Source of the DNA: Vibrio gelatinilyticus
Lineage (GTDB): Bacteria; Pseudomonadota; Gammaproteobacteria; Enterobacterales; Vibrionaceae
Length of the DNA stretch: 64,000 nt
Direction: 5' to 3'
Assembly: GCF_022836845.1 (NCBI RefSeq)
Contig: NZ_JAJNNZ010000007.1
Location: 124,001 to 188,000 of the forward strand
Shown here: piece after piece, positions 19,963 through 29,690 of the stretch
Layout: every line of letters begins with the position of its first letter
Numbering within the stretch: position 1 is the first letter of the stretch
Program-made: the position numbers and the translations under genes
The notes under the pieces: generated by a model
What the model saw: the letters and a program-made list of their open reading frames with translations, nothing else
What the model was told of the DNA's origin: nothing
The model's database searches: none

Positions 19963-20748
19963 TTAACAACTTATGTCGATTAGACGACAGATCTGCGACT
20001 CAACTTCGATCCAATACAACTGATAGTGGCTGTACAATCCAGCTAATATATACCAGCAAATCATCAAGCCGATGATTAACGCAAATGCGAAGCCTAGGGA
20101 AAAGATATTTAATTGAGGTGCGGCACGAGTCATGACACCAAATGAGAGATTCACGGTTAAAAGAGCAATAATTCCCGCCAGTGCCATACTCAAAGACGTC
20201 TTAAAAATCAGGCTCAACCACAAGGCCAGTTCTCGGTAATCAATTGCACTTAAGTGCCCAGTACCAATGGGTAGAGTCTTAAAACTCATCACAACCAATT
20301 GGATCAGCTTTAAGTGCCCGTCTGTGGCCAAAAAGAACATGGTGGCCAGAAACATAAATAATTGACCTAATAGCGGCGTACTCTGACCGTTCGCAGGGTC
20401 GACCATCGAAGCAAAGCCCAGGCTCGATTGCATGCCTAGTATTTGGCCCAACATGACAAACGTTTGTACCATAAAGATGGCCACCATTCCCATTGCAACG
20501 CCAATCAATATCTGCTCTGCAACGGTGAGAAACCCTTGAAAGGACAACAGTTCTATAGTTTCAGGTACCTTAGGTATCGAAGGCATCACCGCAAATGTCA
20601 GTGCCAGGCCAAGGAAAAGGCGAATTCTTGGTGAAACAAATCGCGCGCCCGTAACAGGCATCACCATCAACATGGCCGAAATACGAACATAGGGCCAAAA
20701 ATAGTTAGCCATCCATTCAAGTACAGCGGTGGTTGGGTACTCCATCAT
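19963..20748 (-). CDS. fliR: Flagellar export gate protein FliR
   Basis: Membrane subunit of the FliPQR export gate. The 261-residue protein has about six hydrophobic segments and conserved early motifs (YFWPYVRISAMLMVMPVTG). It lies 6 bases after fliQ and before flhB, the standard gate order. Length is typical and no disruption is seen. Confidence 0.96.
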   Translation of the reverse strand: MMEYPTTAVLEWMANYFWPYVRISAMLMVMPVTGARFVSPRIRLFLGLALTFAVMPSIPKVPETIELLSFQGFLTVAEQILIGVAMGMVAIFMVQTFVMLGQILGMQSSLGFASMVDPANGQSTPLLGQLFMFLATMFFLATDGHLKLIQLVVMSFKTLPIGTGHLSAIDYRELALWLSLIFKTSLSMALAGIIALLTVNLSFGVMTRAAPQLNIFSLGFAFALIIGLMICWYILAGLYSHYQLYWIEVESQICRLIDISC

Positions 20749-20754
20749 GATGCG

Positions 20755-21024
20755 TTACCACAACACTTGAGGTAATCGCTCGATAATGCCAAAGAAAAAC
20801 TCCATCATCATCTGAGTACCCCAGTGTGCAAAAGCCATCAGCGCTAAAATCGTCACAATCAATCTTGGCAAAAAACTCAGTGTTTGTTCATTGATTGATG
20901 TTGCGGCTTGAAATACGGCCACAACCAAGCCCACCATTAGACTGGGGACGATAATGGCACAAACCATGATCAACACCATCCATAAAGCGTCTCGAAACAA
21001 TTCAACAAATACCTCTGGGGTCAC
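20755..21024 (-). CDS. fliQ: Flagellar export gate protein FliQ
   Basis: Small two-helix membrane subunit of the FliPQR gate. The 89 residues contain two hydrophobic helices and the conserved segment GLVVAVFQAATSINEQTLSF. It sits 29 bases after fliP and 6 bases before fliR. Full family length. Confidence 0.96.
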   Translation of the reverse strand: MTPEVFVELFRDALWMVLIMVCAIIVPSLMVGLVVAVFQAATSINEQTLSFLPRLIVTILALMAFAHWGTQMMMEFFFGIIERLPQVLW

Positions 21025-21053
21025 ACGTTACTCCTCGTTCGCTGTTGCAGTAG

Positions 21054-21926
21054 CTACAACGCAAAGCTTCCGGCTAAGGTCGATAGAATAAGATTCCAGC
21101 CATCCACCAAAACAAACAACATCAGCTTAAATGGTAAGGAGACAATCATTGGCGAGAGCATCATCATACCCATTGCCATCAAGATCGACGCTACAACTAA
21201 GTCAATGATTAAGAAAGGCAAAAACAACATGAAGCCAATTTGGAAAGCGGTTTTCAATTCTGAGGTAATAAATGCAGGGATCAACACCGCAAGCGACACA
21301 TCTTCAGGGTTTTGCGCCTGTGAACCGGACATTTCAACAAACGTCTCTAAGTCTTTGACCCGTGTTTGCTTGAGCATGAAGCTCTTCATAGGTTCTTGTG
21401 CTTGTGAAAATGCTTGTTTAGCGGTGATCTGCTCATTTAAATACGGCTGTATTGCCTTATCATTCACCTCATTGATCACCGGCGACATAATGAATAAGGT
21501 TAGGAAAATTGCAATACCAATGATGACCTGGTTAGACGGTGTCTGTTGCAAACCCATCGCCTGTCTTAAAATAGACATCACCACGACAATACGAGTGAAT
21601 GACGTCATTAAAATAACCATGGCTGGCAAAAAGCCAAGCATGGTCATCAGCGCCAATATTTGTAAATTTATTGAATAGTCTTCACTACCATCGGCATTGG
21701 CTTTCATGGTAAAAGCCGGGATACCTGGCCCGGTACCGAAAGAAGATGCGCTGGTACTGCCACCGGCTCCTCGATCTTCTTTCATGGCGCTTACCGTCAC
21801 TCCCGCCTCTAAAGCCGCTCCATCAGGTACGGGGGTTGTAATACCTTCCTCTGCGGTCGCAAAGAATGAAAAGATCAGACCCACTAACAAGATCAGGGTT
21901 TTAAAGCCACGGTTACTTATTTGCAT
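21054..21926 (-). CDS. fliP: Flagellar export gate protein FliP
   Basis: Core membrane subunit of the export gate. The 290-residue precursor has an N-terminal signal peptide (about 1-25), a Ser/Gly-rich stretch (about 48-70) and four membrane helices with the conserved [16 protein letters not shown] and [17 protein letters not shown] segments. It overlaps the end of fliO by 14 bases. Confidence 0.97.
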   Translation of the reverse strand: MQISNRGFKTLILLVGLIFSFFATAEEGITTPVPDGAALEAGVTVSAMKEDRGAGGSTSASSFGTGPGIPAFTMKANADGSEDYSINLQILALMTMLGFLPAMVILMTSFTRIVVVMSILRQAMGLQQTPSNQVIIGIAIFLTLFIMSPVINEVNDKAIQPYLNEQITAKQAFSQAQEPMKSFMLKQTRVKDLETFVEMSGSQAQNPEDVSLAVLIPAFITSELKTAFQIGFMLFLPFLIIDLVVASILMAMGMMMLSPMIVSLPFKLMLFVLVDGWNLILSTLAGSFAL

Positions 21927-22359
21927 TTTTACTCAATAATTGCGCTAAGTGGTTTGCGAAGGCGGGCTTAGCAGCCTCAGTTTCCTGTAAAGGCTGGTCC
22001 AACTTAGAAATCAACTGAATCGATTGTGGCGTAATACCAACCAAAAACTGTTCATTCCCTGCTTCAACAATCGCAATACGCTCTTTAGTGCCTACAGGTA
22101 ACTGTCTGACAATCTTAAGCCCTTGCTGCTGCACCAGGTTCGGCACTCGCATACGTTTTAGCAGCCAAGCCAGGCCCAATATAATAGCAATAACCAGTAC
22201 TAGAGAGCCTGTCGTCGCAGCCAAATCTAATTGCGTCGCTCCACTCCCTACAATTGGGCTTTCAGTACTGCTGACCACGTCTTCACTTTGCGCCATGACA
22301 AAGCCTGACAAGCAAGAAGCGACAACACCGAGACCACTGCGCATAACTTGTTTCAACAT
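21913..22359 (-). CDS. fliO: Flagellar export assembly protein FliO
   Basis: FliO helps assemble the FliP ring. The 148-residue protein has an N-terminal signal-like segment (about 1-23), one membrane helix (about 49-66) and a cytoplasmic domain with the family motif [20 protein letters not shown]. It lies 4 bases after fliN and overlaps fliP by 14 bases. Confidence 0.92.
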   Translation of the reverse strand: MLKQVMRSGLGVVASCLSGFVMAQSEDVVSSTESPIVGSGATQLDLAATTGSLVLVIAIILGLAWLLKRMRVPNLVQQQGLKIVRQLPVGTKERIAIVEAGNEQFLVGITPQSIQLISKLDQPLQETEAAKPAFANHLAQLLSKNANK

Positions 22360-22363
22360 AGCG

Positions 22364-22780
22364 TTATCTTAGCTTCTTAATTCGTTCGGTTTGGCTAATG
22401 ACATCGGTTAGTCGGATACCAAATTTGTCGTTTACCACCACAACTTCACCATGGGCGATGAGCGTTCCATTGACCATTACGTCAAGGGATTCTCCGGCAA
22501 TACGATCCAGTTCGACCACTGAGCCTTGGTTTAGCTGTAACAAGTTACGAATGCTAATTTGTGAACGCCCTACTTCCATAGAGATCGTGACGGGAATATC
22601 CATGATAGTGTCGAGCTTGCGTCTTTCATCAACGCTGATCGGCGCAGCGTCATCTTTCAATTCGTCAAGCGGTGCTGCAAGCACATCATCAATGTCTACG
22701 TCGGTACTTGGCGCCAATGGATCCTGACCCAATGCAGCGGCCCATTCGTCGGCTAGTTTTTGATCGTCTGTCGTTCCCAT
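22364..22780 (-). CDS. fliN: Flagellar motor switch protein FliN
   Basis: C-ring component that, with FliM and FliG, sets motor direction and helps recruit the FliH/FliI export complex. The 138 residues have an acidic N-terminal part (about 1-55) and a C-terminal SpoA/surface-presentation domain (IPVTISMEVGRSQISIRNLL). It follows fliM by 21 bases. Confidence 0.97.
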   Translation of the reverse strand: MGTTDDQKLADEWAAALGQDPLAPSTDVDIDDVLAAPLDELKDDAAPISVDERRKLDTIMDIPVTISMEVGRSQISIRNLLQLNQGSVVELDRIAGESLDVMVNGTLIAHGEVVVVNDKFGIRLTDVISQTERIKKLR

Positions 22781-22801
22781 AATCTAATTAACTCTCATCG
22801 G

Positions 22802-23848
22802 TTATTCTTGGTCTTCTTCCACATTGTCAAGTTCGGCCATGATATCTTTTCCAAGAAAGGCTAAATCTGTTTTGACAACATCTGGACGTCTAATTTTTTC
22901 TGAAATTTGGACTGCCATTTTCTCGCCCGAGCGACCCATCTTCACCCGATAGGTTGGCAATTCTTCTACAAACATCGTCGCATTTTCTGGCATGTCTATC
23001 GGTATGATGTCGCCGACTTGCAGCTCCATCAAGTCTCTTAGAGAAACATCTTTTTCTAAGAGGTTAACGCGAAAGTTGACGGGTACATCCATGATTTCTT
23101 CACGCAACGCACTGCTCCAACGAACATCCGTTTCCATTTTGTCCGATTGTACACCTGCATCGAGTAACTCGCGTATCGGCTCTACCATGGAGTAAGGCAT
23201 CACGACATGAAAGTCACCGCCACCACCGTCAACCTCAATATGGAAAGAGCTGACAACGATAACTTCTGTTGGACTAACAATATTCGCCATACTTGGGTTT
23301 ACTTCGGAGTCCAAATACTCAAACTCTACACCCATAACCGGAGACCAAGCTTCCTTGTAATCTTCGAAAACAGTTTTCATCAACAGTTGAATGATGCGCC
23401 TTTCGGTGGGCGTAAACTCCCGGCCTTCGATCTTGGCGTGAAAACGTCCGTCACCGCCAAAAAAGTTTTCAACCAAAATAAAAACAAGCCTTGCTTCCAT
23501 GGTAATGAGAGCGGTACCTTTAAGCGGTCTAAAGCGCACCATGTTCAGACTTGTCGGCACATACAATGTGTTTTGATACTCGCCAAACTTCATCATTTGC
23601 ACGCCGTTAATCGACACTTCTGCCGTTTTACGGAGCATATTAAATAAGCTTATCCGCATATGACGGGCAAAACGTTCATTGATAAGTTCGAGGGTCGGCA
23701 TTCGACCACGAACGATGCGATCTTGCGATGAAAAATCAAAATTGACCACACTGCTGGGGTCTTGATCTAACTCGTCCTCCACCTCATCCACATCATCAAC
23801 GCCGTGAAGTAGAGCATCAATTTCATCTTGGCTTAATAAATCGGTCAC
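22802..23848 (-). CDS. fliM: Flagellar motor switch protein FliM
   Basis: C-ring protein that binds phosphorylated CheY. The 348 residues start with the CheY-binding peptide LLSQDEIDALLHG, followed by a middle CheC-like domain and a C-terminal SpoA domain (MDVPVNFRVNLLEKDVSLRD). Length and order are typical. It lies 7 bases after fliL. Confidence 0.97.
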   Translation of the reverse strand: MTDLLSQDEIDALLHGVDDVDEVEDELDQDPSSVVNFDFSSQDRIVRGRMPTLELINERFARHMRISLFNMLRKTAEVSINGVQMMKFGEYQNTLYVPTSLNMVRFRPLKGTALITMEARLVFILVENFFGGDGRFHAKIEGREFTPTERRIIQLLMKTVFEDYKEAWSPVMGVEFEYLDSEVNPSMANIVSPTEVIVVSSFHIEVDGGGGDFHVVMPYSMVEPIRELLDAGVQSDKMETDVRWSSALREEIMDVPVNFRVNLLEKDVSLRDLMELQVGDIIPIDMPENATMFVEELPTYRVKMGRSGEKMAVQISEKIRRPDVVKTDLAFLGKDIMAELDNVEEDQE

Positions 23849-23855
23849 AAATTAC

Positions 23856-24350
23856 CTACTGAATAACGAAGTCTGTAAATAGTACTTTTTCAACGACGGG
23901 GCGGCCGACCACTTTAGATAGGCTCACCTGAATGTCGTTTGTGGCTTGTTCTCTTAATTCTACTCGACCATTTGAACTACGAAGTTGCTCTACTGACATA
24001 GAAGCAAACGTAGATAATAAAGTACTTTCCACCAAAGGAGAGTGGTGTCTGGCCAATTCTTCATTTTCTAAGCCACGTACCATTAACTGTACTTTGATTT
24101 GCACCACACGATCTCGTGACTGACCAGAAACATTAAAAATAAAAGGCTGAGCAATGTTCACATAGCTTATCGGATTGGTCATCCGCTTAGGTTCAGCGCT
24201 TGCGAAAGTTGTTCTTTCGGGGGTTGAATCGCCGCCTAATAACAAGTAAGCCATTGAGCCAATTGACAGTAGCAACACTAATGCCGCGACAACAATAATC
24301 AATAACTTCTTATTTAAGCCAGCATTACCCGTTTGTATTTCTTCAGCCAT
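23856..24350 (-). CDS. fliL: Flagellar basal body-associated protein FliL
   Basis: Membrane protein of the basal body that supports stator function under load. The 164 residues have one membrane helix (about 14-39) and a periplasmic domain ending VVEKVLFTDFVIQ. It lies between fliK and fliM. In vibrios FliL forms a ring around the stator, which is known from the family and not visible here. Confidence 0.95.
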   Translation of the reverse strand: MAEEIQTGNAGLNKKLLIIVVAALVLLLSIGSMAYLLLGGDSTPERTTFASAEPKRMTNPISYVNIAQPFIFNVSGQSRDRVVQIKVQLMVRGLENEELARHHSPLVESTLLSTFASMSVEQLRSSNGRVELREQATNDIQVSLSKVVGRPVVEKVLFTDFVIQ

Positions 24351-24378
24351 TCTGGCTCCATTCCTTTATCATGCCTGA

Positions 24379-25908
24379 CTAGGCGTAAAGACTAATTCCA
24401 TCGGACTTCTCAGTCACGTTCATTTCGATCGAAGTTGCGCCTTCCATCGATTCAGCATCGTGCTCTCCGCTCGCCAGCTGAGATGAGCCATTGTCGCTGC
24501 CTTGATGCTGTGCCATTTGTTGTTGCCCTGAACTTTGTTGTTGAACAGAGCTATCAGCGAGCTGCAACCCTTGCTGAGCCAACATTTCACGAAGCCTTGG
24601 CATGGCTTGATCAACAAGATCTCGAGTCTGCTGATTCTGAACGGTAAAATGTACGCTCGCAGCGTCGCTGTTCAGGCTCATGCGGATCTGCATTCTGCCA
24701 AGTTCGGGTGGGTCTAAACGAATATCAACGTGTTTTAGATTTTTCGACATCATCATTTGTAGCCTTTCGGCTACTTGCTCACCAGCATTCTCTTTCGTTA
24801 ATACCAAAGGAGATTGCGCGTTTGCTGTGGGCTGATCTGCCCTTAACTGATTCATTGCCGTGGTACTGTTCAAGCTCGTTGTAGGAGCGAGTCCATTTTC
24901 CGTGACTTCATTTCCCAACGGACGCTTTTCTAGTCCTTTAGCACCTGTCGTAACTCCTAAGCCTGCAATCATTGCCGCTTGCTGTGATGAATCAGCTGCA
25001 GACGTCGCCGCTGGCGATGCTGTTAAGACTTGCTGCATTCCCACGGCTGAGTTGAGTTGCGCCGAAGATGAATGAGATTCATTTAACATCTGAGTGGTTT
25101 TTTCACCTTCGGAAACGGGTGCCATCATGGTCGCGACGGCCATACCTTTGGTGTCGTTACCTTGGCCTTCCTTGCTCCAGACAATTTGGTTGCTATTGGC
25201 ATTGCCTTTTGAAACTTTTTCAAAATCAGGTATCAACTTTCCATTCGCTAGTTTAGAGTCAGAGCTAAGCTCTTTACTTAGCGGAGTATCTTCTGATAAC
25301 ACTGCTGGTGATGTCGGCTCTATTGTTTGTTGTTCAGACTCTATTTTTGAGCCTGCCAATATGGCCGTTGTTCCTTCAGCGCTTGACACTGACTTCTGCT
25401 CTACGGTCTCGTTTGATGCGAGCTGTTGCTCTTTGGAGTCACCTTGGCTAGATGCTGACTTCTGCAGCGTTTTATTTGACTCGTCTAATCGACCTAATAA
25501 AACCGCACCTTCAGCAACAACCTCATCGGCTGGTACGCTATTTTCTGCTGGCTTATGGTCAGAGTCAGAGCCTTGTGAGACTCCTTTGACGATAACATCA
25601 GTGTCATCCAACTCTTCTGAAGTCATTTTTTTGACGCCATCGGTCGCCATCATGTCGTCAGAGTCTAGAATCACTTTTTCACTGTCAGAGGAGTCATCAT
25701 CGTTTATTGTCAACATGACATCTGAGGACTCACCAGAGGATACGTCTTTTGTTTCCCCAGACTCGCTCCCTTCCATAGCAGCCGAAATTCGACTCCAAAA
25801 GCCTTGAACTTCTTCGCCTTCGCTAGGAGTTGCTGGCTTATTAGAAACAGCAATGCCTTTTGCATTAACGGTTGGTGCTGAATTAGTCGTAGATACAGAG
25901 AAGCTCAT
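24379..25908 (-). CDS. fliK: Flagellar hook-length control protein FliK
   Basis: Secreted molecular ruler that ends hook growth through FlhB. The protein is Ser/Glu/Asp/Gln-rich for most of its length. The conserved C-terminal hook-length domain (about residues 380-470) contains LDPPELGRMQIRMSL and a Gln-rich tail. The start is uncertain: ATG at 25908 (MSFSVSTTN, 509 residues) is used here, while an ATG at 25941 and a TTG at 25962 are also in frame. The gene begins its own transcription unit from a sigma-54 promoter at 25998-26013. Confidence 0.93.
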   Translation of the reverse strand: MSFSVSTTNSAPTVNAKGIAVSNKPATPSEGEEVQGFWSRISAAMEGSESGETKDVSSGESSDVMLTINDDDSSDSEKVILDSDDMMATDGVKKMTSEELDDTDVIVKGVSQGSDSDHKPAENSVPADEVVAEGAVLLGRLDESNKTLQKSASSQGDSKEQQLASNETVEQKSVSSAEGTTAILAGSKIESEQQTIEPTSPAVLSEDTPLSKELSSDSKLANGKLIPDFEKVSKGNANSNQIVWSKEGQGNDTKGMAVATMMAPVSEGEKTTQMLNESHSSSAQLNSAVGMQQVLTASPAATSAADSSQQAAMIAGLGVTTGAKGLEKRPLGNEVTENGLAPTTSLNSTTAMNQLRADQPTANAQSPLVLTKENAGEQVAERLQMMMSKNLKHVDIRLDPPELGRMQIRMSLNSDAASVHFTVQNQQTRDLVDQAMPRLREMLAQQGLQLADSSVQQQSSGQQQMAQHQGSDNGSSQLASGEHDAESMEGATSIEMNVTEKSDGISLYA

Positions 25909-25997
25909 CGTGAAAAGTGCCTTTCTAAAAAATTTGCCCATGTCCTTAGCAGCAAGCGGCAATAAATCGCCCCTTCCACCATTTAACCTGTTAATGA

Positions 25998-26013
25998 TGC
26001 AATAATTACGCCA
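25998..26013 (-). promoter_or_regulatory. Sigma-54 promoter of the fliK-flhB operon
   Basis: On the minus strand TGGCGTAATTATTGCA has a TGGC -24 block, ten bases between GG and GC, and TTGCA at -12. It sits in the fliJ-fliK gap, about 80 bases before the chosen fliK start (transcription start near 25987). It shows that fliK and the genes after it need not depend only on the fliE promoter. Confidence 0.7.
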
Positions 26014-26029
26014 TTAAACAAGAGTTTCG

Positions 26030-26473
26030 CTAGCGTTGAGCTTTACGGCGAGAAAACAGTAAGTTGGCAAATTCGTCCATTTGCTTTTGTTCAATTTTTT
26101 CTTCTTTTTGACGTTTTTCTTTTAAGCGCTTCTCCATCATCCATTCATACGATCGGCGCTGGGTCCTGGTGTTATGCCAGTAATCTTGGCAGTTTTCGAC
26201 TTGTGTTTTGAAATGAGATTCTGCCGAACGCTGCTTGGAAAGAGTTTCATCAAGTTGCGTCAAGAAGCGGTTCAAGTGGCCATATTCACTGGCCGTTAAC
26301 CCCTTCATTCCTCGCTGAACCAATTGATTACAATAGTCTAAACGGTACTGCTCGATCTGCTGAACCTGCTTATAGTAATCATCGAGTTCCACTTGAGCTT
26401 TATTAAGAGCAAGCACCGCTTGTTCTTCGTTGTCTTTAGCTTGCTCTAAAAGAAAATCGAGTGCATTGTCCAT
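26030..26473 (-). CDS. fliJ: Flagellar export chaperone FliJ
   Basis: Soluble coiled-coil protein that activates the export ATPase and escorts chaperones. The 147 residues are almost wholly charged helix, with a C-terminal Lys/Glu-rich stretch (EKRLKEKRQKEEKIEQKQ). It starts 3 bases after fliI, and the pattern and length match FliJ. Confidence 0.95.
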   Translation of the reverse strand: MDNALDFLLEQAKDNEEQAVLALNKAQVELDDYYKQVQQIEQYRLDYCNQLVQRGMKGLTASEYGHLNRFLTQLDETLSKQRSAESHFKTQVENCQDYWHNTRTQRRSYEWMMEKRLKEKRQKEEKIEQKQMDEFANLLFSRRKAQR

Positions 26474-26476
26474 AGG

Positions 26477-27799
26477 TTACTCAACCTGTAGCAATTGTTT
26501 GAGCATATTAATGCACATATCATAAGGCACGGAGTCCTTCATACTTTGCTGCAAATACTGATCAAGTTTTGGTTTCAGGGTAAATGCGCTGTCGATAGCA
26601 GGGTCGGTTCCCGGCTTATAAGCACCAATCGATACCAAGTCCTGATTTTTTCGACATACAGAAAGAATTTGTCGAACCGCTTTTGACATTAATAGGTGTT
26701 GGTCATCGGTAATTTGCGGCATTACTCGGCTCACAGACTTCTCAACATCGATCGCAGGATAGTGCCCAGCGTCCGCCATTTCTCGCGATAGAACGACGTG
26801 ACCGTCTAATATCGCTCGCGCTGCGTCAGCTATCGGATCTTGAAGATCATCACCCTCAGTTAATACGGTAAAAAAGGCCGTAATGGAACCTTGATTCTCA
26901 CTACCATTACCCGCTCGCTCAACCAATGCGGGTAGCTTGGCAAAGACGGAAGGTGGATAACCTTTTGTCGCTGGCGGTTCGCCCACAGATAGCGCAATTT
27001 CACGTTGAGCTTGTGCAAAACGAGTCAAGGAGTCCATGAGCAATAAAACATCGAAGCCTTGATCTCTAAAATACTCAGCGATCGTCAATGCGGTTTGACA
27101 GCCCTTAAGTCTCATCAATGGCGACGAATCAGCGGGTGCGGCGACCACAACTGAACGCTGACGCCCTGATTCGCCGAGGATTTCCTCGATGAATTCTTTT
27201 ACCTCTCGGCCACGTTCACCAATCAAGCCAACAACCACAACTTGCGCGGTGGTGCCGCGAGTCATCATGCCCAGCGTCACCGATTTACCGACGCCTGAAC
27301 CTGCAAAGAGGCCAATACGTTGACCTTTACCTACCGTGAGTAAGCCATTAATGGCTTTGAGACCAACGTCGAGTGGCTCAGTGATTGGCTTTCGTGCTAA
27401 TGGGTTAATGGTCTGCGCAACAAATGACGACTTCTGGTCAGTGTATATTTCACCCAAGCCATCAAGGGGGTTACCGACGCCATCAATCACACGCCCGAGT
27501 AACTCCATACCAACCGGAACGCCCGTTTCGCCGACTAATGGGGTGACCTTCGCTCCGGGCAACACTCCTGTGATCTGCTCACTAGGCATCAAAAATAGGT
27601 TATCTCCGGAAAACCCGACAACTTCAGCCTCCATATCGCCTGACATAGTTTCTACTGTACACAAGCTTCCAATAGGGGCTTTACAGCCTGTTGCTTCAAG
27701 GGTCAATCCAACCACTCGAACAAGTTTGCCTGACGCGATCGCGCGAGATTTAAAACCATGACTTTTGTAATTAGCCAGACGATCAGCAAGGGCAAGCAT
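26477..27799 (-). CDS. fliI: Flagellar export ATPase FliI
   Basis: Hexameric F1-beta-like ATPase of the flagellar export machine. The 440 residues have Walker [16 protein letters not shown], Walker [18 protein letters not shown] and the catalytic [10 protein letters not shown] loop. The ATG overlaps the fliH stop (TAATG) and a GGAGGTGAG ribosome site is embedded in the end of fliH. Confidence 0.97.
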   Translation of the reverse strand: MLALADRLANYKSHGFKSRAIASGKLVRVVGLTLEATGCKAPIGSLCTVETMSGDMEAEVVGFSGDNLFLMPSEQITGVLPGAKVTPLVGETGVPVGMELLGRVIDGVGNPLDGLGEIYTDQKSSFVAQTINPLARKPITEPLDVGLKAINGLLTVGKGQRIGLFAGSGVGKSVTLGMMTRGTTAQVVVVGLIGERGREVKEFIEEILGESGRQRSVVVAAPADSSPLMRLKGCQTALTIAEYFRDQGFDVLLLMDSLTRFAQAQREIALSVGEPPATKGYPPSVFAKLPALVERAGNGSENQGSITAFFTVLTEGDDLQDPIADAARAILDGHVVLSREMADAGHYPAIDVEKSVSRVMPQITDDQHLLMSKAVRQILSVCRKNQDLVSIGAYKPGTDPAIDSAFTLKPKLDQYLQQSMKDSVPYDMCINMLKQLLQVE

Positions 27800-28599
27800 T
27801 ACTCACCTCCCTGGTGCCGATTAATACCACAAAAATTTTGCAATACTGAACGCACTCGCTCTTCCATACGGTAATTAACACTCGACTCGCCGGCTTCGAT
27901 TTGAACATCACCGCGATTTAAGGCTGGCTCAATAAGCAAGGTCCAATTGCGAGTTGCAATCTCTTCATCGCCATACGCTGCTTTAATAATATCAACATCT
28001 TGAGGGTTGAGCTTAATCGTGATCGCATGCCCAAGAATTGGCAAGGCTTCAACGGACTGCTTTAAGGTATCTAAAACAATCTGAGGATTGGTTTGCACTT
28101 CAACATGAATGACTTCTTTAGTCAGCGCTAAAACCATATCTATCAGCTGCTTCTCAACTTGGGCGTTCATTAACTCTAATGGTTGAGCAAACTGATTTGC
28201 CAACTGGACAAAGGTCTCTACTTGCTGCTTGATATAGTCTTCACCTGCAGCAACACCTTCTACTTTGCCGGCGGCGAGCCCCTCTTCGTGGCCGTCTTGT
28301 AAGCCTTCTTCTTTTCCTTTGTCATAGCCTTGTTTAAAGCCGGCTTCTTGGCCCTGAAACAGTCCTTCTTGATAGGCTCCTTGCTTAATCTGTTCGAATT
28401 GTTCTTCGGTCAGTTCAAGCGGCTCCTCTTCAGCTTCTGAAGGCTCGGATGGTGCCCAACCGGGATCGTAATTGAATGCAGTTTCACGCGCCTGTTGTGT
28501 GGTTTGCGAACTATAATCTGGCAACCCCCACGAGTGGGCTGCTTCGACACTGTTGTCTTCTGAAGGTCGTAAAAAACCACGTTTTCTATCGTTTGACAT
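27799..28599 (-). CDS. fliH: Flagellar export ATPase regulator FliH
   Basis: Stator-like regulator of FliI. The 266-residue protein has a run of GxxxG-type helix repeats (about residues 90-140: [20 protein letters not shown] and following), a FliH hallmark, followed by the V-ATPase E-subunit-like C-terminal domain. It lies 38 bases after fliG and is coupled to fliI. Confidence 0.95.
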   Translation of the reverse strand: MSNDRKRGFLRPSEDNSVEAAHSWGLPDYSSQTTQQARETAFNYDPGWAPSEPSEAEEEPLELTEEQFEQIKQGAYQEGLFQGQEAGFKQGYDKGKEEGLQDGHEEGLAAGKVEGVAAGEDYIKQQVETFVQLANQFAQPLELMNAQVEKQLIDMVLALTKEVIHVEVQTNPQIVLDTLKQSVEALPILGHAITIKLNPQDVDIIKAAYGDEEIATRNWTLLIEPALNRGDVQIEAGESSVNYRMEERVRSVLQNFCGINRHQGGE

Positions 28600-28637
28600 A
28601 GTATTCTTCGTTTAACTTAGAGTTTACGCAGCAAAAG

Positions 28638-29690
28638 TTATAAGAACTCATCGGCACCACCAGTTAGTGCCAGATCACCGTTGTCGGCCATACGGCGAGC
28701 AATAGTGAGGATTTCTTTTTGCGCTGACTCTACATCAGACACTCGCACAGGTGGCATAGCTTCGATGTCTTCACGCATCATATCGGCGGCGCGGTTGGAC
28801 ATATTGATGAATATTTTCTCTCGGAGAGTATCGTCAGTGCCTTTGAGCGCTCTTTGAAGCACATCTTGTGGAACATCTCTAAGTAGCTTTTGAATACCTT
28901 GATCATCAACTTCGATTAGGTTTTCAAAGACAAACATAAGATCTTGGATTTGTGTTGCCATGTCTTCATCATGATCACGAATATGATCCATCAATGCACT
29001 TTCAACGTTATTATCGAGATAGTTCATAATTTCAGCCGCAGCTTTAAGGCCACCAATTTTCGCAGCCTGAGCACCAGCTTGACCAGCAAATTGTTTTTCC
29101 ATGATTTCGTTGAGCTCTGCCAACGCTGAAGGTTGAACTTCTTCTAGGTTAGCGATTCGCATCATCAGATCAAGGCGAACACGCTCTGGGAACTGAGATA
29201 GAATTTCTGCTGATTGATCCGCTTCCAAGTAGGATAAAACAATGGTTTGGATCTGTGGGTGCTCGTTTAAAATGATGCTGGCAACTTGTCTTGGATCCAT
29301 CCATTTGAGGGAATCTAGGCCTTTAGAACCGGTACCAAGTAAGATCTGATCCACCAAATTATTCGCTTTATCTTCGCCTAATGCTGCCACTAAGGCATTA
29401 CGCATAAAGTCTTCGCTACCCATACCGATATTGGTGTATTTTTGGATGTCCTCCAGAAAAGCACGATGCACCGCCCCGACTTTCTCCTGATTGAGATCGT
29501 TGGCTTTGGCCATAGCACTACCAACCTTTTGTACCTGTTTAGGCTCTAGGTGGCGAATAATGCTCGCAGCGTCCTGCTCGTTGAGACTGAGCAACAAGAT
29601 TGCTGCCTTTTCTTCGCCACTGATCGAGGCAATGTCGACCGTGGTTTCAGCAACCCCATCACCTTGTTTTGCTATGATTTCATTTGCCAT
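28638..29690 (-). CDS. fliG: Flagellar motor switch protein FliG
   Basis: C-ring protein that takes torque from the stator. The 350 residues include the N-terminal FliF-binding domain, the middle domain with the EHPQ motif (ILNEHPQIQTIVLSYL) and the C-terminal charged torque helix. Length is normal. It starts directly after the fliF stop. Confidence 0.97.
   Translation of the reverse strand: MANEIIAKQGDGVAETTVDIASISGEEKAAILLLSLNEQDAASIIRHLEPKQVQKVGSAMAKANDLNQEKVGAVHRAFLEDIQKYTNIGMGSEDFMRNALVAALGEDKANNLVDQILLGTGSKGLDSLKWMDPRQVASIILNEHPQIQTIVLSYLEADQSAEILSQFPERVRLDLMMRIANLEEVQPSALAELNEIMEKQFAGQAGAQAAKIGGLKAAAEIMNYLDNNVESALMDHIRDHDEDMATQIQDLMFVFENLIEVDDQGIQKLLRDVPQDVLQRALKGTDDTLREKIFINMSNRAADMMREDIEAMPPVRVSDVESAQKEILTIARRMADNGDLALTGGADEFL

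Noticed and set aside
25094..25807. 237-codon plus-strand frame opposite fliK
   Set aside because: It is the mirror of the Ser/Glu/Asp-rich low-complexity part of fliK. No ribosome site, no recognisable domain, and its Ser-rich product is what reverse translation of that bias gives.
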